Below, piece after piece: positions 38,501-50,500 of a DNA stretch of 64,000 nt. The first letter of the stretch is position 1, and every line of letters begins with the position of its first letter. Under the pieces are notes generated by a model. It was not told where the DNA came from, ran no database searches, and saw nothing but the letters and a program-made list of their open reading frames with translations. Source of the stretch: Achatina immaculata (lineage: Eukaryota > Mollusca > Gastropoda > Stylommatophora > Achatinidae); assembly GCA_009760885.1 (NCBI GenBank), contig CM019721.1, forward strand, positions 22,647,990-22,711,989, read 5' to 3'. The translations under genes and the position numbers were made by a program.

Positions 38501-41500
38501 TTATGTCTGCTAACCAGTTTTCTGTCATTTTGGTGAGAGCTGTGTGGCAGGAATGATTGGGTCTAAAACCTGACTGACTGTCTATGAATGAATTGTTCTC
38601 TTACATGTGTCATAGAATTATTTTGTGTATGTGTTTTTCGAGTGGTTTTGATAATGATGATAGTATGGATATTGGTCTGTAGTTGATAAGATTGCTGGAT
38701 GAGCCAGATTTAAAGAGAGGATATCCCTGTGTGCCTCTAAGGCATGACAGGATTACCTTTACCTTTTTTTACCTTATACTTTAGCAGTTTTAAATGCCTC
38801 AGGGAAATAACATTTTGCAATGAACTGGTTGTAAATGTATGTTAGTGTGTGTGAAATGACAAGTGCAACATAACGTATGATCTTACCACTAATATCATCA
38901 AGTCCAGCTGTATTGTTGTTTTTTAAGGTTAAGAGATAACTGTAAACTTCACTAACTGTTAAGAGTTCAATGTGCAACTGCTTAAATTCAATACATCTGC
39001 TGTCCAGGAATGTTTGTAATTCATGTATGTCGCATACTGGAGCTGGTATTGACAATTTAAGAACGTTGATTTCTTCTCTGAAATGAATACTGATATGTGT
39101 GCCAGTGTATGCACGATTGCTGGGTTTAAAGTCAAATTCCTTCCTTTTATTTGATAGGGCATTTTGTTTCTGAGTGAATGGTAGGTCCTGAAGTCCTTGA
39201 TTTTGTGAGCTTCATCGCATTCCCTAATGGCACGTAAAATTTCAGGCGTTATCCAAGGTGACTTTGTCTGGTGTTTTACTCTCACCTCCACAAGGGACAT
39301 GCAAATGACTGACTGACCTGCAACCCATGATGATTCTCAGTTGTTTACGATGAACTAATTATTTATATGATGGTATGGTAGTGTAGAGGTTAGTGCACTT
39401 GCCTGCTAATCAGAAGGTCCCAAGTTCAGTTTGTTCAAATTAGTCGACACTGGGGACATCTTTGTACACATTGCACTGGAGACAACCCAGCCTCAGGAAA
39501 TGGGGACATCTTCATACACATAGCACTGGAGGCAACCCAGCCTCAGGAAATGAGGACATCTTCATACACATAGCACTGGAGACAACCCAGCCTCAGGAAA
39601 TGAGGACATCTTCATACACATAGCACTGGAGGCAACCCAGCCTCAGGAAATGGGGACATCTTCATACACATAGCACTGGAGACAACCCAGCCTCAGGAAA
39701 TGGGGACATCTTTGTACACATAGCACTGGAGACAACCCGGCCTCAGGAAATGAGGACATCTTCATACACATAGCACTGGAGACAACCCGGCCTCAGGAAA
39801 TGAGGACATCTTCATACACATAGCACTGGAGACAACCCAGCCTCAGGAAATGGGGACATCTTCATACACATAGCACTGGAGACAACCCAGCCTCAGGAAA
39901 TGGGGACATCTTCATACATATAGCACTGGAGACAACCCAGCCTCAGGAAATTGGGACATCTTTGTACACATAGCACTGGAGACAACCCGGCCTCAGGAAA
40001 TGAGGACATCTTCATACACATAGCACTGGAGACAACCCGGCCTCAGGAAATGGGGACATCTTCATACACATAGCACTGGAGACAACCCAGCCTCAGGAAA
40101 TTGGGACATCTTTGTACACATAGCACTGGAGACAACCCGGCCTCAGGAAATGAGGACATCTTCATACACATAGCACTGGAGACAACCCGGCCTCAGGAAA
40201 TGGGGACATCTTCATACACATAGCACTGGAGACAACCTGGCCTCAGGAAATGGGGACATCTTCATACACATAGCACTGGAGACAACCCGGCCTCAGGAAA
40301 TGAGGACCTGGGATTTCCCTAGGAAAACAAAGGCAGTGAGGACAGGTGTTGGCATCCCTGCTTCAAATGCTTTACAGATTAAAAATGTGAAGGCACTGAC
40401 ATATCACAACCCCTAGCATGCATATGTTTTTAGTAAGTCTCATGTGCTGGGCGTTTAGTAACAGGAACTTCATGATGGCCCGGAATTCCACACTTGAAAA
40501 TTTCACATTTTTCATTGACATGGTTCTGTATTTGATCTGAAAAAAAGAAAATGAAAAATTACCACTATGATCCAGGAAATGAAAACTTTGCATGATAAAA
40601 TAACACTTGAGAGTGACAAAATTATGCTCAGATTTTGGGACATGGGGTCAATACTTTTCACCACACCCTCAGAACACAAATAATACATCTGAATGTAACA
40701 AAACACACAAATGAAGCTGGAAATAAATTGGATTTATCAGTTGTATGGATTTGGATCATAACTTTACAAGAAACTGGTGGGAAAGGTTAAACAATCAAGA
40801 ACATTTCTTACCATAAACTTCCTACCACTGTTGCTTGATAGTTGTTTGCTTTGTGTTTGCTTACAGGATGTCAGCAATGAGCAGTTTTTTATAAGACTGG
40901 GTCTGCTAGCTGTGGGGTGTTCAGATGGAAGCGTTTTAATATACAGGTAGTTTCTTCACTGTTTTTTTTTCATATATGGAGAAGCATGATCGTTAGTATA
41001 TATTTCCGTGATGTGTTACCAGATATATGAATATATGCTGTATCAGTAAACTAAGATCATATTCGTTCCCTTTTATTATATATTTTTGTGAATATGTGTT
41101 CAGTTTTCATTCCTTTCATTTTTTTTCATTTATCTATTTATCATTCTCCTTTTTACAGAATATCAGACTATTTTAAAACAAATGTTGCAATAGCTTTAGT
41201 AATTAACAAAAACAGTCGTATCATTTTAGTTTATACTGTAATCATAACCAAAAACTATTTGTGTCTTCTTTATGCAGTGTGGTTGGATCCCATAATGATC
41301 ACTTTGTGGTTGTACCCCATATTGATCACTTTATACAGTGTAGTTCTACCCCATATTGATCACTTTGTGGTTGTACCCCGTATTGATTATACAGTATGGT
41401 TGTAACCCATATTGATTGCTTTATACTGTGTGGTTGTACCACATATTCATTACTTTTTACATTGTGGTTGTCCCCATATTGATCACTTTATACAGTGTGG

Positions 41501-44500
41501 TTGTCCCCATATTGATCACTTCATACAGTGTGGTTGTCCCCATATTGATGACTTCATACAGTGTGATTGTAACATATATTGATGACTTCATACAGTGTGG
41601 TTGTAACATATATTGATTACTTTATACAGTGTGGTTGTAACATATATTGATTACTTTATACAGTGTGGTTGTAACATATATTGATGACTTCATACAGTGT
41701 AGTTGTAACATATATTGATTACTTTATACAGTGTGGTTGTAACATATATTGATTACTTTATACAGTGTGGTTGTACCCCACATTGATGAAAACAAAAGAC
41801 ATAATTTTATCAGAAATGGCCAGTGACAGTTTCTCATCTTCACACTCTGCTCCTGGTATCAGGCTGTTGTGATCCTATAGCCTGATCAGCATGATAGAGG
41901 TTCTCATGTTCCTGTGGAGATGGAGCACACAAGGAAGGTGACAGCACATTTCTCCTGACTCTGAGAACTTAACACTATGAAACCAGTAATCTCATGTTTG
42001 TAGATCGTAGTTGGAGAAAGATGACATTGTTTGCTGCGTCCTTGTTATTTGTCTCTGTGTGTTTGGTTGTGTCAGTTACTCTTCTTCTTCCACCTCCTTG
42101 TTTGAGTATTGGCTGGTCATGCTGTATCTACAGACCCCATCACCTTGATGAAGTCTGCCGTCTTTTTCTCCAACCTGATGCCAGTATGACTGTTTAGTTT
42201 CTTCTGTTTGTCTTTTGCAGCCCAGCCGAGCCTTCAGAAGTAGTGGAGCAGCACGGCAGTTTAACTAAGAGAGGGGCTGTGTTTGGAGTACCCCCTGCCA
42301 TGGTATTAGTCCCTAACTCTAGGAGGGGTGGGTTCTTAATAGTGCTTTTGATTTTTTTATTTCATCATTATTTCTAAAGCCTTTACTCATCTGTTTTTTT
42401 TTTTGGTTTTTTTTTAATGTTTTCACCATTTAATCTTAATGCAAAGAAAACTAAACTGATGACAACTGACAAACCAAGGCAGCTGAAATATGTATCAGTG
42501 AGGAAAAATTGGAAGAGGTGGAGAGACCTCGTTGATGATCTGCATATGGATGCATCAGCAGCAGGGCGTCTTGCTTACAACCGAGAGGCCTACAGGAGAG
42601 CTGTTAGGGAGGCAAAGTTCCGCAAGGGACATGCAAATGACTGATTGACTGACTGATCTTTCCTCCCATCTAATACTTCCAACACCCTTCACATTCTTTG
42701 TTTTTGGTCTTTTTTTCAATAACAGTCATTTACCAGAAAACTTACAAAATATAACTTTTTTTTTCTTTTAATGTCAGTTTGTTAGGTTTTGTTTAGCTTT
42801 GAATTAAATTTGAAAAAAATGTTTCTAACCTTTGATGGCACAGTAGCATTGGTTGTTCAGAGTTTAGTAAAACATGGCAGGTTACTCATGAAAAATATGC
42901 GAAGATGAGTGCATTTATCATTGTGATCTTGGCATTCTTCACATTTATAGATTTAGCTAGTTGGTTCCAGGAAGTGGCATTACAGCAGTTGTGGCACATC
43001 CATGTCTGCTATGCTGTCTGTTTTAGCAGCCACCATAGAGTAGTATGTTTTGGGGTTTTTTTTTCCTTATATGTCAGTAATGACAGAAGAATGGTTTTCT
43101 GTGTATTTAGATTGTGGACCCTGTTTAAGTGTGGCATGGCAGAATGGTGATGCATTCAACTACATTATAGCTGGATATGGCAGAGGTGAGATTTCAGAGT
43201 TCTGCAACCATCTTAAGCTTTTTTTTTTTTAAATGTAAGCTACTTAGTCTGTTCTTGTACCTGTGTTGCCAAGGTTTGCAGGACACCAAGGTGTCACAGC
43301 AGCTGATGTAACAGGCATAAACTGAACTACCCAATAATAAGGGAGTCATTGATGAAAGCAGAAGTTGATCTATTTAGTCTGAGATCAAAGAGAGATTAGC
43401 CACATGACTGTGAACATGTCAAGATTGGCTAAAGTGACTAGAAAGTTCTCAGTATTAACAGGATGACTGTGATTTTGTCAGGATTAGCAAAGATGAGTGT
43501 GACTTGTGACAAGATCAGTCAGATGACTCCAACTGTTGAGATCAGCCAGATGACTGTGACTTTGTTCAGATTTCCAGATGACTGTGACTTTGTCAGTATC
43601 AGCCAGATGACTTTGACTTGTGACAAGATCAGCCAGGTGACTTTGACTTGTGACAAGATCAGCCAGATGACTTTGACTTGTGACAAGATCAGTCAGATGA
43701 CTGTGACTTGTGACAAGATCAGCAAGATGACTGTGACTTGTGACAAGATCAGCAAGATGACTGTGACTTGTGACAAGATCAATCCGGTGGCTTGTGACAA
43801 GATCAGACAGATGACTTTGACTTGTGATAAGATCATTCAGATGACTGTGACTTGTGACAAGATCAGCAAGCCAAAGCTACAACACTCTGACCTTACCTCT
43901 GTGTAGCAGTTCTGTCTGAACTAAGATCAGAAGAGTGCACATGTTCTTCATGAATGTTTGGGGCATGTTGAGAAGTCTGCTTCTTAGGTCTAGTCTAGAA
44001 AGTTAGGAAAGCCACACTTCCCAGTCTCCAGCGCAGCCTCATCTGACAGTTGCCATGTGGTACTGAGGTAATCAGCCTCTTCACTTTTCTCCTTTTAGTC
44101 TTCTTCTTACATCTTTCCCATGCCATTAAATGTCACATAAGACTCGCATGGTAGTTTCCCAAGTTTTCCTTTTTTCAGCAAGCTTTTCAACTTCATCAAG
44201 GGATGTTATTCCTGCTAAACTAGCCTCTCTTAACAGTGTCCTCTTTAGAGTTTCATTTGGTCAACCCTTTTTGCTTCTGCCTGTTGTGTTCCACTTGATA
44301 ACTTGTTTTGGGATTCTCTGACTGTTTCTTCTCATCATGTGACCAACATATGTCCATCTCCTTTTTCTGATCACCCATAAGACTGGTTGTTGTTCGCTTA
44401 TCTGTGTTATCTCTGCTTTGTTCTTGAATTTGTTCCACTTTATGCTATTTTCCGTAGACATTTGTTTTCAAAAGAGTCTAATTTCTTATCAATTTCTTTA

Positions 44501-47500
44501 GTTGTTTTACCAGCTTTTGCATGCATACATGAGTGTGGATATTACATTTGAATTGAATAATCTTAACTTGGTTGTTGTACTTCGTGGGGTCTTACAAGAT
44601 ATAATTTGAACATGAAACTTTTCACTTATGTTAGTTTTTGCATGATCTTTGAATTCTTGGCAAAACTTCTCAGAAAAAAAGCCTTCATTTTTTTTTTTCT
44701 AGTGATGTATCGACTCCTTCCTCTAACAAAATTCTTATCTGTTCATTCATCTCTTTCTCATGAAATCCAAACTGAGGTGGAGATTTACAGAAACATTGCT
44801 TTTGTGTCAGGTTTCTTACTCTATTTATAGTCTGTTACTGGAGTTTTTGTGTCAAGTTTCTTACTCTAAAAGTATTTATAGACTATTACTGGAGCTTTTC
44901 TGTCAAGTTTCTTACTCTATTTATAGAGTGTTGCCGGAGCTTTTGATTCAAGTTTCTTATTCTATTTATAGACTATTACTGGAGCATAAACCATAAGCCC
45001 TCTAGCTTTGACACTTGACTTTTTTTAACCTTACATTCCTTTCTTTTTCTCTTTCAGCTTTTTCTCCCTTCTCATAATTTGGGTGTTTCTAGACTTAATA
45101 TTTTTTTTTTCCTTCTTTAGCATTTTTCAGGCAGTCCTAGTTTCCTTGTTACATCACTTCAAACTTGCCTTGTTTTGTATTTTTAATTATTGTAATTATA
45201 AAATCTTTTGATGATGGCTTTCACAGGAACAGTTTATTTGTGGGATGTGTCAGCTACCTCCCCTCTTCTAAAAGTGGACTCATCTACCCTTCGACCATTA
45301 CGAAGCTTCAGTTACCATTCCATGGCAGTTGTGTCAGTTTGTTGGAACCCTGGGAGTCCATCTGTGTTTGTTACTGTGTCTTTTGATCAGACAATGTGCG
45401 TCTGGCATGCAGAGAAGCCAGATCAAGCAGTGGGTAGGCCACAGATATTCTACTTTTTTATGTGAATAATTTTTTTACATTTTTAATGGACAGTTTAAAA
45501 TAATCTGATGAACATGTCATTGTGATGAAGTCATAATTCAGAAGATCAAGCAGAGACAGGCTGCCTGTATAAAATATGCACAAAGAGATGGAAAGATGAA
45601 ATATGTTACAAGAATATCTGGGAAATATGGACATTGATGTAGGTTTCAGTCGATTGACAGCTCTGAGATCTCTACAGTGGATGTTATTACTAAGATCATG
45701 AAATACAAACATTGAGTTAACATATGAAGTTTATGATGATGATGAGGTAATGGCATTCTTTAATTCTTAAAGCAGATCCAAGAAACTAGCTTCTTAGCTG
45801 GCTCCACCACCACCACAGAAAAACATGTGAATATTTACATTGCAAAGTTCAAGTATAAACCTGTTCCCCAGAGAGCTACAAGAAGAGCTCTTGATGCCGT
45901 GTTGTCCCGATAAGTGCACCCACTCTTATCTCTCTCACAGATAAACAGATAACAGAGAGAGAGAGAGTACATTTATTTCATTGTTTGTTATTTGTTAAAA
46001 TTGCAGCAAGTTTGGTTAGATAATATCATAGTGAGGTAATTTTGGACAGAGAATATCATAGTGAGGTAAAGTTTGGTCAGATAATATCACAGTGAGGTAA
46101 AGTTTGGTCAGATAATATCATAGTGAGGTAAAGTTTGGTCAGATAATATCATAGTGATGTAAAGTTTGGTCAGATAATATCACAGTGAGGTAAAGTTTGG
46201 TCAGAGAATATCATAGTGAGGTAAAGTTTGGTCAGATAATATCACGGTGAGGTAAAGTTTGGTCAGATAATATCATAGTGAGGTAAAGTTTGGTCAGATA
46301 ATATCATAGTGAGGTAAAGTTTGGTCAGATAATGTCACAGTGAGGTAAAGTTTGGTCAGATAATATCACAGTGAGGTAAAGTTTGGATCATATAATATGA
46401 AGGAAGGATTATGTAGAAATATACTACTCATACAGGCTGTTTATAAGAGATCTTATTTCTGACTTGTCATTTTTTTTTTCTTAAGTTGTCATCTTAATGG
46501 ATATTGTATGTTGTCTCCAACAGTTATCCATCTCATTGGATGTTGAGCAATAAAGTATTATTCATCATCCAGTATGACCTTACATGGTAATAACAAATTC
46601 TCTCCACTTCTCGTGGTCTGCAGCCTGCCTTTGTGTGGCAGCCAGGCTGTGTTGCTTACTCTCTGCCTCAGCTTCTGCAGTTCTTGGCCAGGTTTTCCTC
46701 TCTTCTTCATTTGTTCACGTGCCCATCACTTGCTTGTCTTAAAAGTAATGTTGGGGGTCTTTCTAGGGAACATCCCTGGCACCTTCTTTTCTTTCTTCTC
46801 AGTAACATTTCAGTACACTGAGAAAGTGAATCATGTTGAAGATTTTTTGTCATCTGTTCTCATCTGTGTAGTCAGTCAGTTATTTGCATGCCCCTTATGG
46901 AACTTTGCCTCCCTGACAGCTCTCCTGTAGGCCTCTCAGTTGTAAGCAAGATGCCCTGCTGCTGATGCATCCATTTGCAGATTATCAACGATGTCTTGCA
47001 TCCTTGGTCTTCCTCTCTTTCTTTTTCCCATTGTGTACCTTTCCAAAACTCTTCTCAAAATTATCATAACGTTTAAAATGTCCAAAATATTTAAGTTTTC
47101 TCTCTTTAATCTTCCTTACTAGCCAACTTTCTTCAGTATTAAGTTCTTGTAGTAAGGATATATTTGTTCTTTTTTGTGTCCATAATATTTGAAGAACTTT
47201 TCTGTAGCATTTACATTCAAAGGCATTTATGTGTTTCTCAGCTGTTTTGTTAAGTGTCCAGGTCTGTGTAGTAGTAATTGCATTTTACCTGCTACAGGTG
47301 TCATCAAGAGAACACATGCACTTCAGATCCCTCGCTCTGTCTGCTGGGCTGGACCCCTGAATATAGGATTTTTCTCTACAGCTGATAAATATACAAAGTA
47401 AGATCTCTTTCTTCACTCCTAACATATAGTAACATTAGACTTCAAGGCATGTCTTTACGCTTTGATACTGAGATGAAGTATTGCTTGCCCAGAATATAAG

Positions 47501-50500
47501 ACTATGTGTAACCATCCTTCTCAAACATTAAATTAGGTGCACCATCTCTCTCAGACATTAAATTATGTGAACCATCTCTCTCAGACATTAAATTATGTGT
47601 ACCATCTCTCTCAGACATTAAATTATGTGTACCATCTCTCTCAGACATTAAATTATGTGAACCATCTCTCTCAGACATTAAATTATGTGTACCATCTCTC
47701 TCAGACATTAAATTATGTGAACCATCTCTCTCAGACATTAAATTATGTGTACCATCTCTCTCAGACATTAAATTATGTGTACCATCTCTCTCAGACATTA
47801 AATTATGTGAACCATCTCTCTCAGACATTAAATTATGTGTACCATCTCTCTCAGACATTAAGTTATGTTTACTATCTACTTTGATTGCTGTTTGGATCCA
47901 TCAGGGGTGCATATTGTCACCTTACTTATTTAACTTGTGTACTGAAAATATAATGAGGAATGTTAGAGAAGATGTAGACAAAGAATATTACGATGCCATA
48001 ACAATTGGATGTTATGAAATACCAGAGATTAGATATGCTGATGACACAATGTTACTGTCCACAACACAAAGAGGAATGTAAAAACTAATTATGTCAGTCC
48101 ATAAGAACAGTGAAGAGCAGAACCTCTATCTTAATGCAAAGAAAACTAAATTGATGACAACTGACAAAACAAACAAGGCAGCTAAAATATATATCAATGA
48201 GGAAAAATTGGAAGAAGTGGAGAGTTTTGAATATCTTGGATCACTACTAATTAATAATGGAGATAAAATGAGGGAAATTAAAAGGAAGACATCTATCGCT
48301 CTTCAGAAAGTAAAACAAATAAAGAATCTGTGGAAAGGAGCAGACAGAACTACAAAAATAAGATTTTTAAGGGCATGCATCTTTCTCATCGCAACATATG
48401 CCTGTGAGACATGGACACATAACAAAACAGCTGAGAAACACATAAATGCCTTTAAATGTAAATGCTACAGAAGAGTTATCCAAATATCGTGGACGCAAAA
48501 AAGAACAAATATATCTATACTACAAGAGCTTAATATTGAAGAAGACTGGCTAGTAAAGAGGATTAAAGAGAGAAAACTTAAATATTTTAGACACATTAAA
48601 CATCATGATAATTTAGAGAAGACCGTATTGGAAGGATACATAATGGTAAAAAGAAAAAGAGGAAGACCAAAACAAAGATGGCTTCAAGACATCGTTGACG
48701 ATCTGCAAATGGATGCAGCAGCAGCAGGCCATCTTGCTCACAACCGAGAGGCCTACAGGAGTGCTGTTTGGGAGGCAAAGTTCCGCAAGGGACATGCAAA
48801 TGAATGAATGATCTCCTTTGAACATCAGATTATATGTTCCATCTTCTTTAAACATCAGGTAGGTTATAGATGCCAGACCTACACAGTTATCCATATTGTT
48901 ACACCAAAACTAGATTTGTCTGATAGGTCTCTTGATGTTCTCTCCTCTTATATAACACTGTATAATATTTGTACATCTCTCTCTCATGTTTAATACATTA
49001 CATTCAGTGTGTTTTAGTTTGTTTGTTTTTGTTGTCTCTTCAGTATTTCCTTTCTCATCATCAATTCTTTTAACAAACACTTTCATGTTTTTGGGGGTTT
49101 TTTTCCTGTGTTGAAGTATAACTCTTTCCCCCACATCCCAGTTTGTAGGGACATGGTTCAGTTTTTCAGGTGAATGCCCTTGTTTTTAACAAGCTATTGC
49201 AGATCTTTTGACAACATTGATACTTAAATCTTAGTTTGAAGGAAAGCTGTGGGAGCAAAGATGGCTGCTTTAGGGGCTGTACAGTTACTGGGGGGCTCCG
49301 AGCTTTCTTATTGATTGAGTCTTATTCTTCTTTATTGTTGTTGATGAGGTAAGGCTCTTTAACTTCCTATTTCATGTATTCCATTCTGGGTTTTGTTTCT
49401 GCTCACTCGCTTTGTCTCAGGCAAAACCTACAGTTGTAGAACTGAGCTGTATGTCATTACCTGACAACCATTATCTTCAGTGTAATTCAGTGAACCTCAC
49501 TGTACAGGCAGATATTCCTCAACATGGAGTGTGAGTACCAATTTTTTATGCCTGTGTGAGCTGGAGAGTGACTACAGCAGGACTTGAAGACATTACCTTC
49601 ACTCAGATAAATTTTTGTTGCTATCAGTTTAGCTGCACTCAGCTTCATTCTGGTTATGTGTTCAGATAGCCATGTTTAATCTCACACTGGTGGTGTGTTC
49701 AGATACCCACACTCAGCATAATTGTGGTTATGTGTGCAGACAGTCATGCTCAGTCCCATTCTGGTTATGTTTTCATATAGTCATGCTCAGCCCCCATTCT
49801 GGTTATGTGTTCATATAGTCATGCTCAGCCCCCATTCTGGTTATGTGTTCATATAGTCATGCTCAGCCCCCATTCTGGTTATGTGTTCATATAGTCATGC
49901 TCAGCCCCCATTCTGGTTATGTTTTCATATAGTCATGCTCAGCCCCCATTCTGGTTATGTGTTCATATAGTCATGCTCAGCCCCCATTCTGGTTATGTGT
50001 TCATATAGTCATGCTCAGCCCCCATTCTGGTTATGTTTTCATATAGTCATGCTCAGCCCCCATTCTGGTTATGTGTTCATATAGTCATGCTCAGCCCCCA
50101 TTCTGGTTATGTTTTCATATAGTCATGCTCAGCCCCCATTCTGGTTATGTGTTCATATAGTCATGCTCAGCCCCCATTCTGGTTATGTTTTCATATAGTC
50201 ATGCTCAGCCCCCATTCTGGTTATGTGTTCATATAGTCATGCTCAGCCCCCATTCTGGTTATGTGTTCATATAGTCATGCTCAGCCCCATTCTGGTTATG
50301 TGTGCAGATAGCCACACTCAGCTTCATAGTGGTTATGTGTTCAGATTTGTAAGAAACTTTCATTCATTCATTGTGACACTTGGTACCAAATTACAACATG
50401 ATAAATAAGTGAAATTTACAATTTGTCTGCACATTCTGATATGCTGTATCTGTTCTTAGTCTAGACCAGGCTCCAGTTTGTTTCCATGGATTATCTAGGG

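Noticed and set aside
42303..42308. Alternative exon 12 donor ATG|GTATTA
   Set aside because: It would end in phase 0 and break frame with exon 13, and it drops the strand expected before CLSVAW.
47502..47884. ORFs of 118 and 115 residues with MSERDGTHNL repeats
   Set aside because: Product of a strict 30-bp array in an intron; no start context, no conserved protein.
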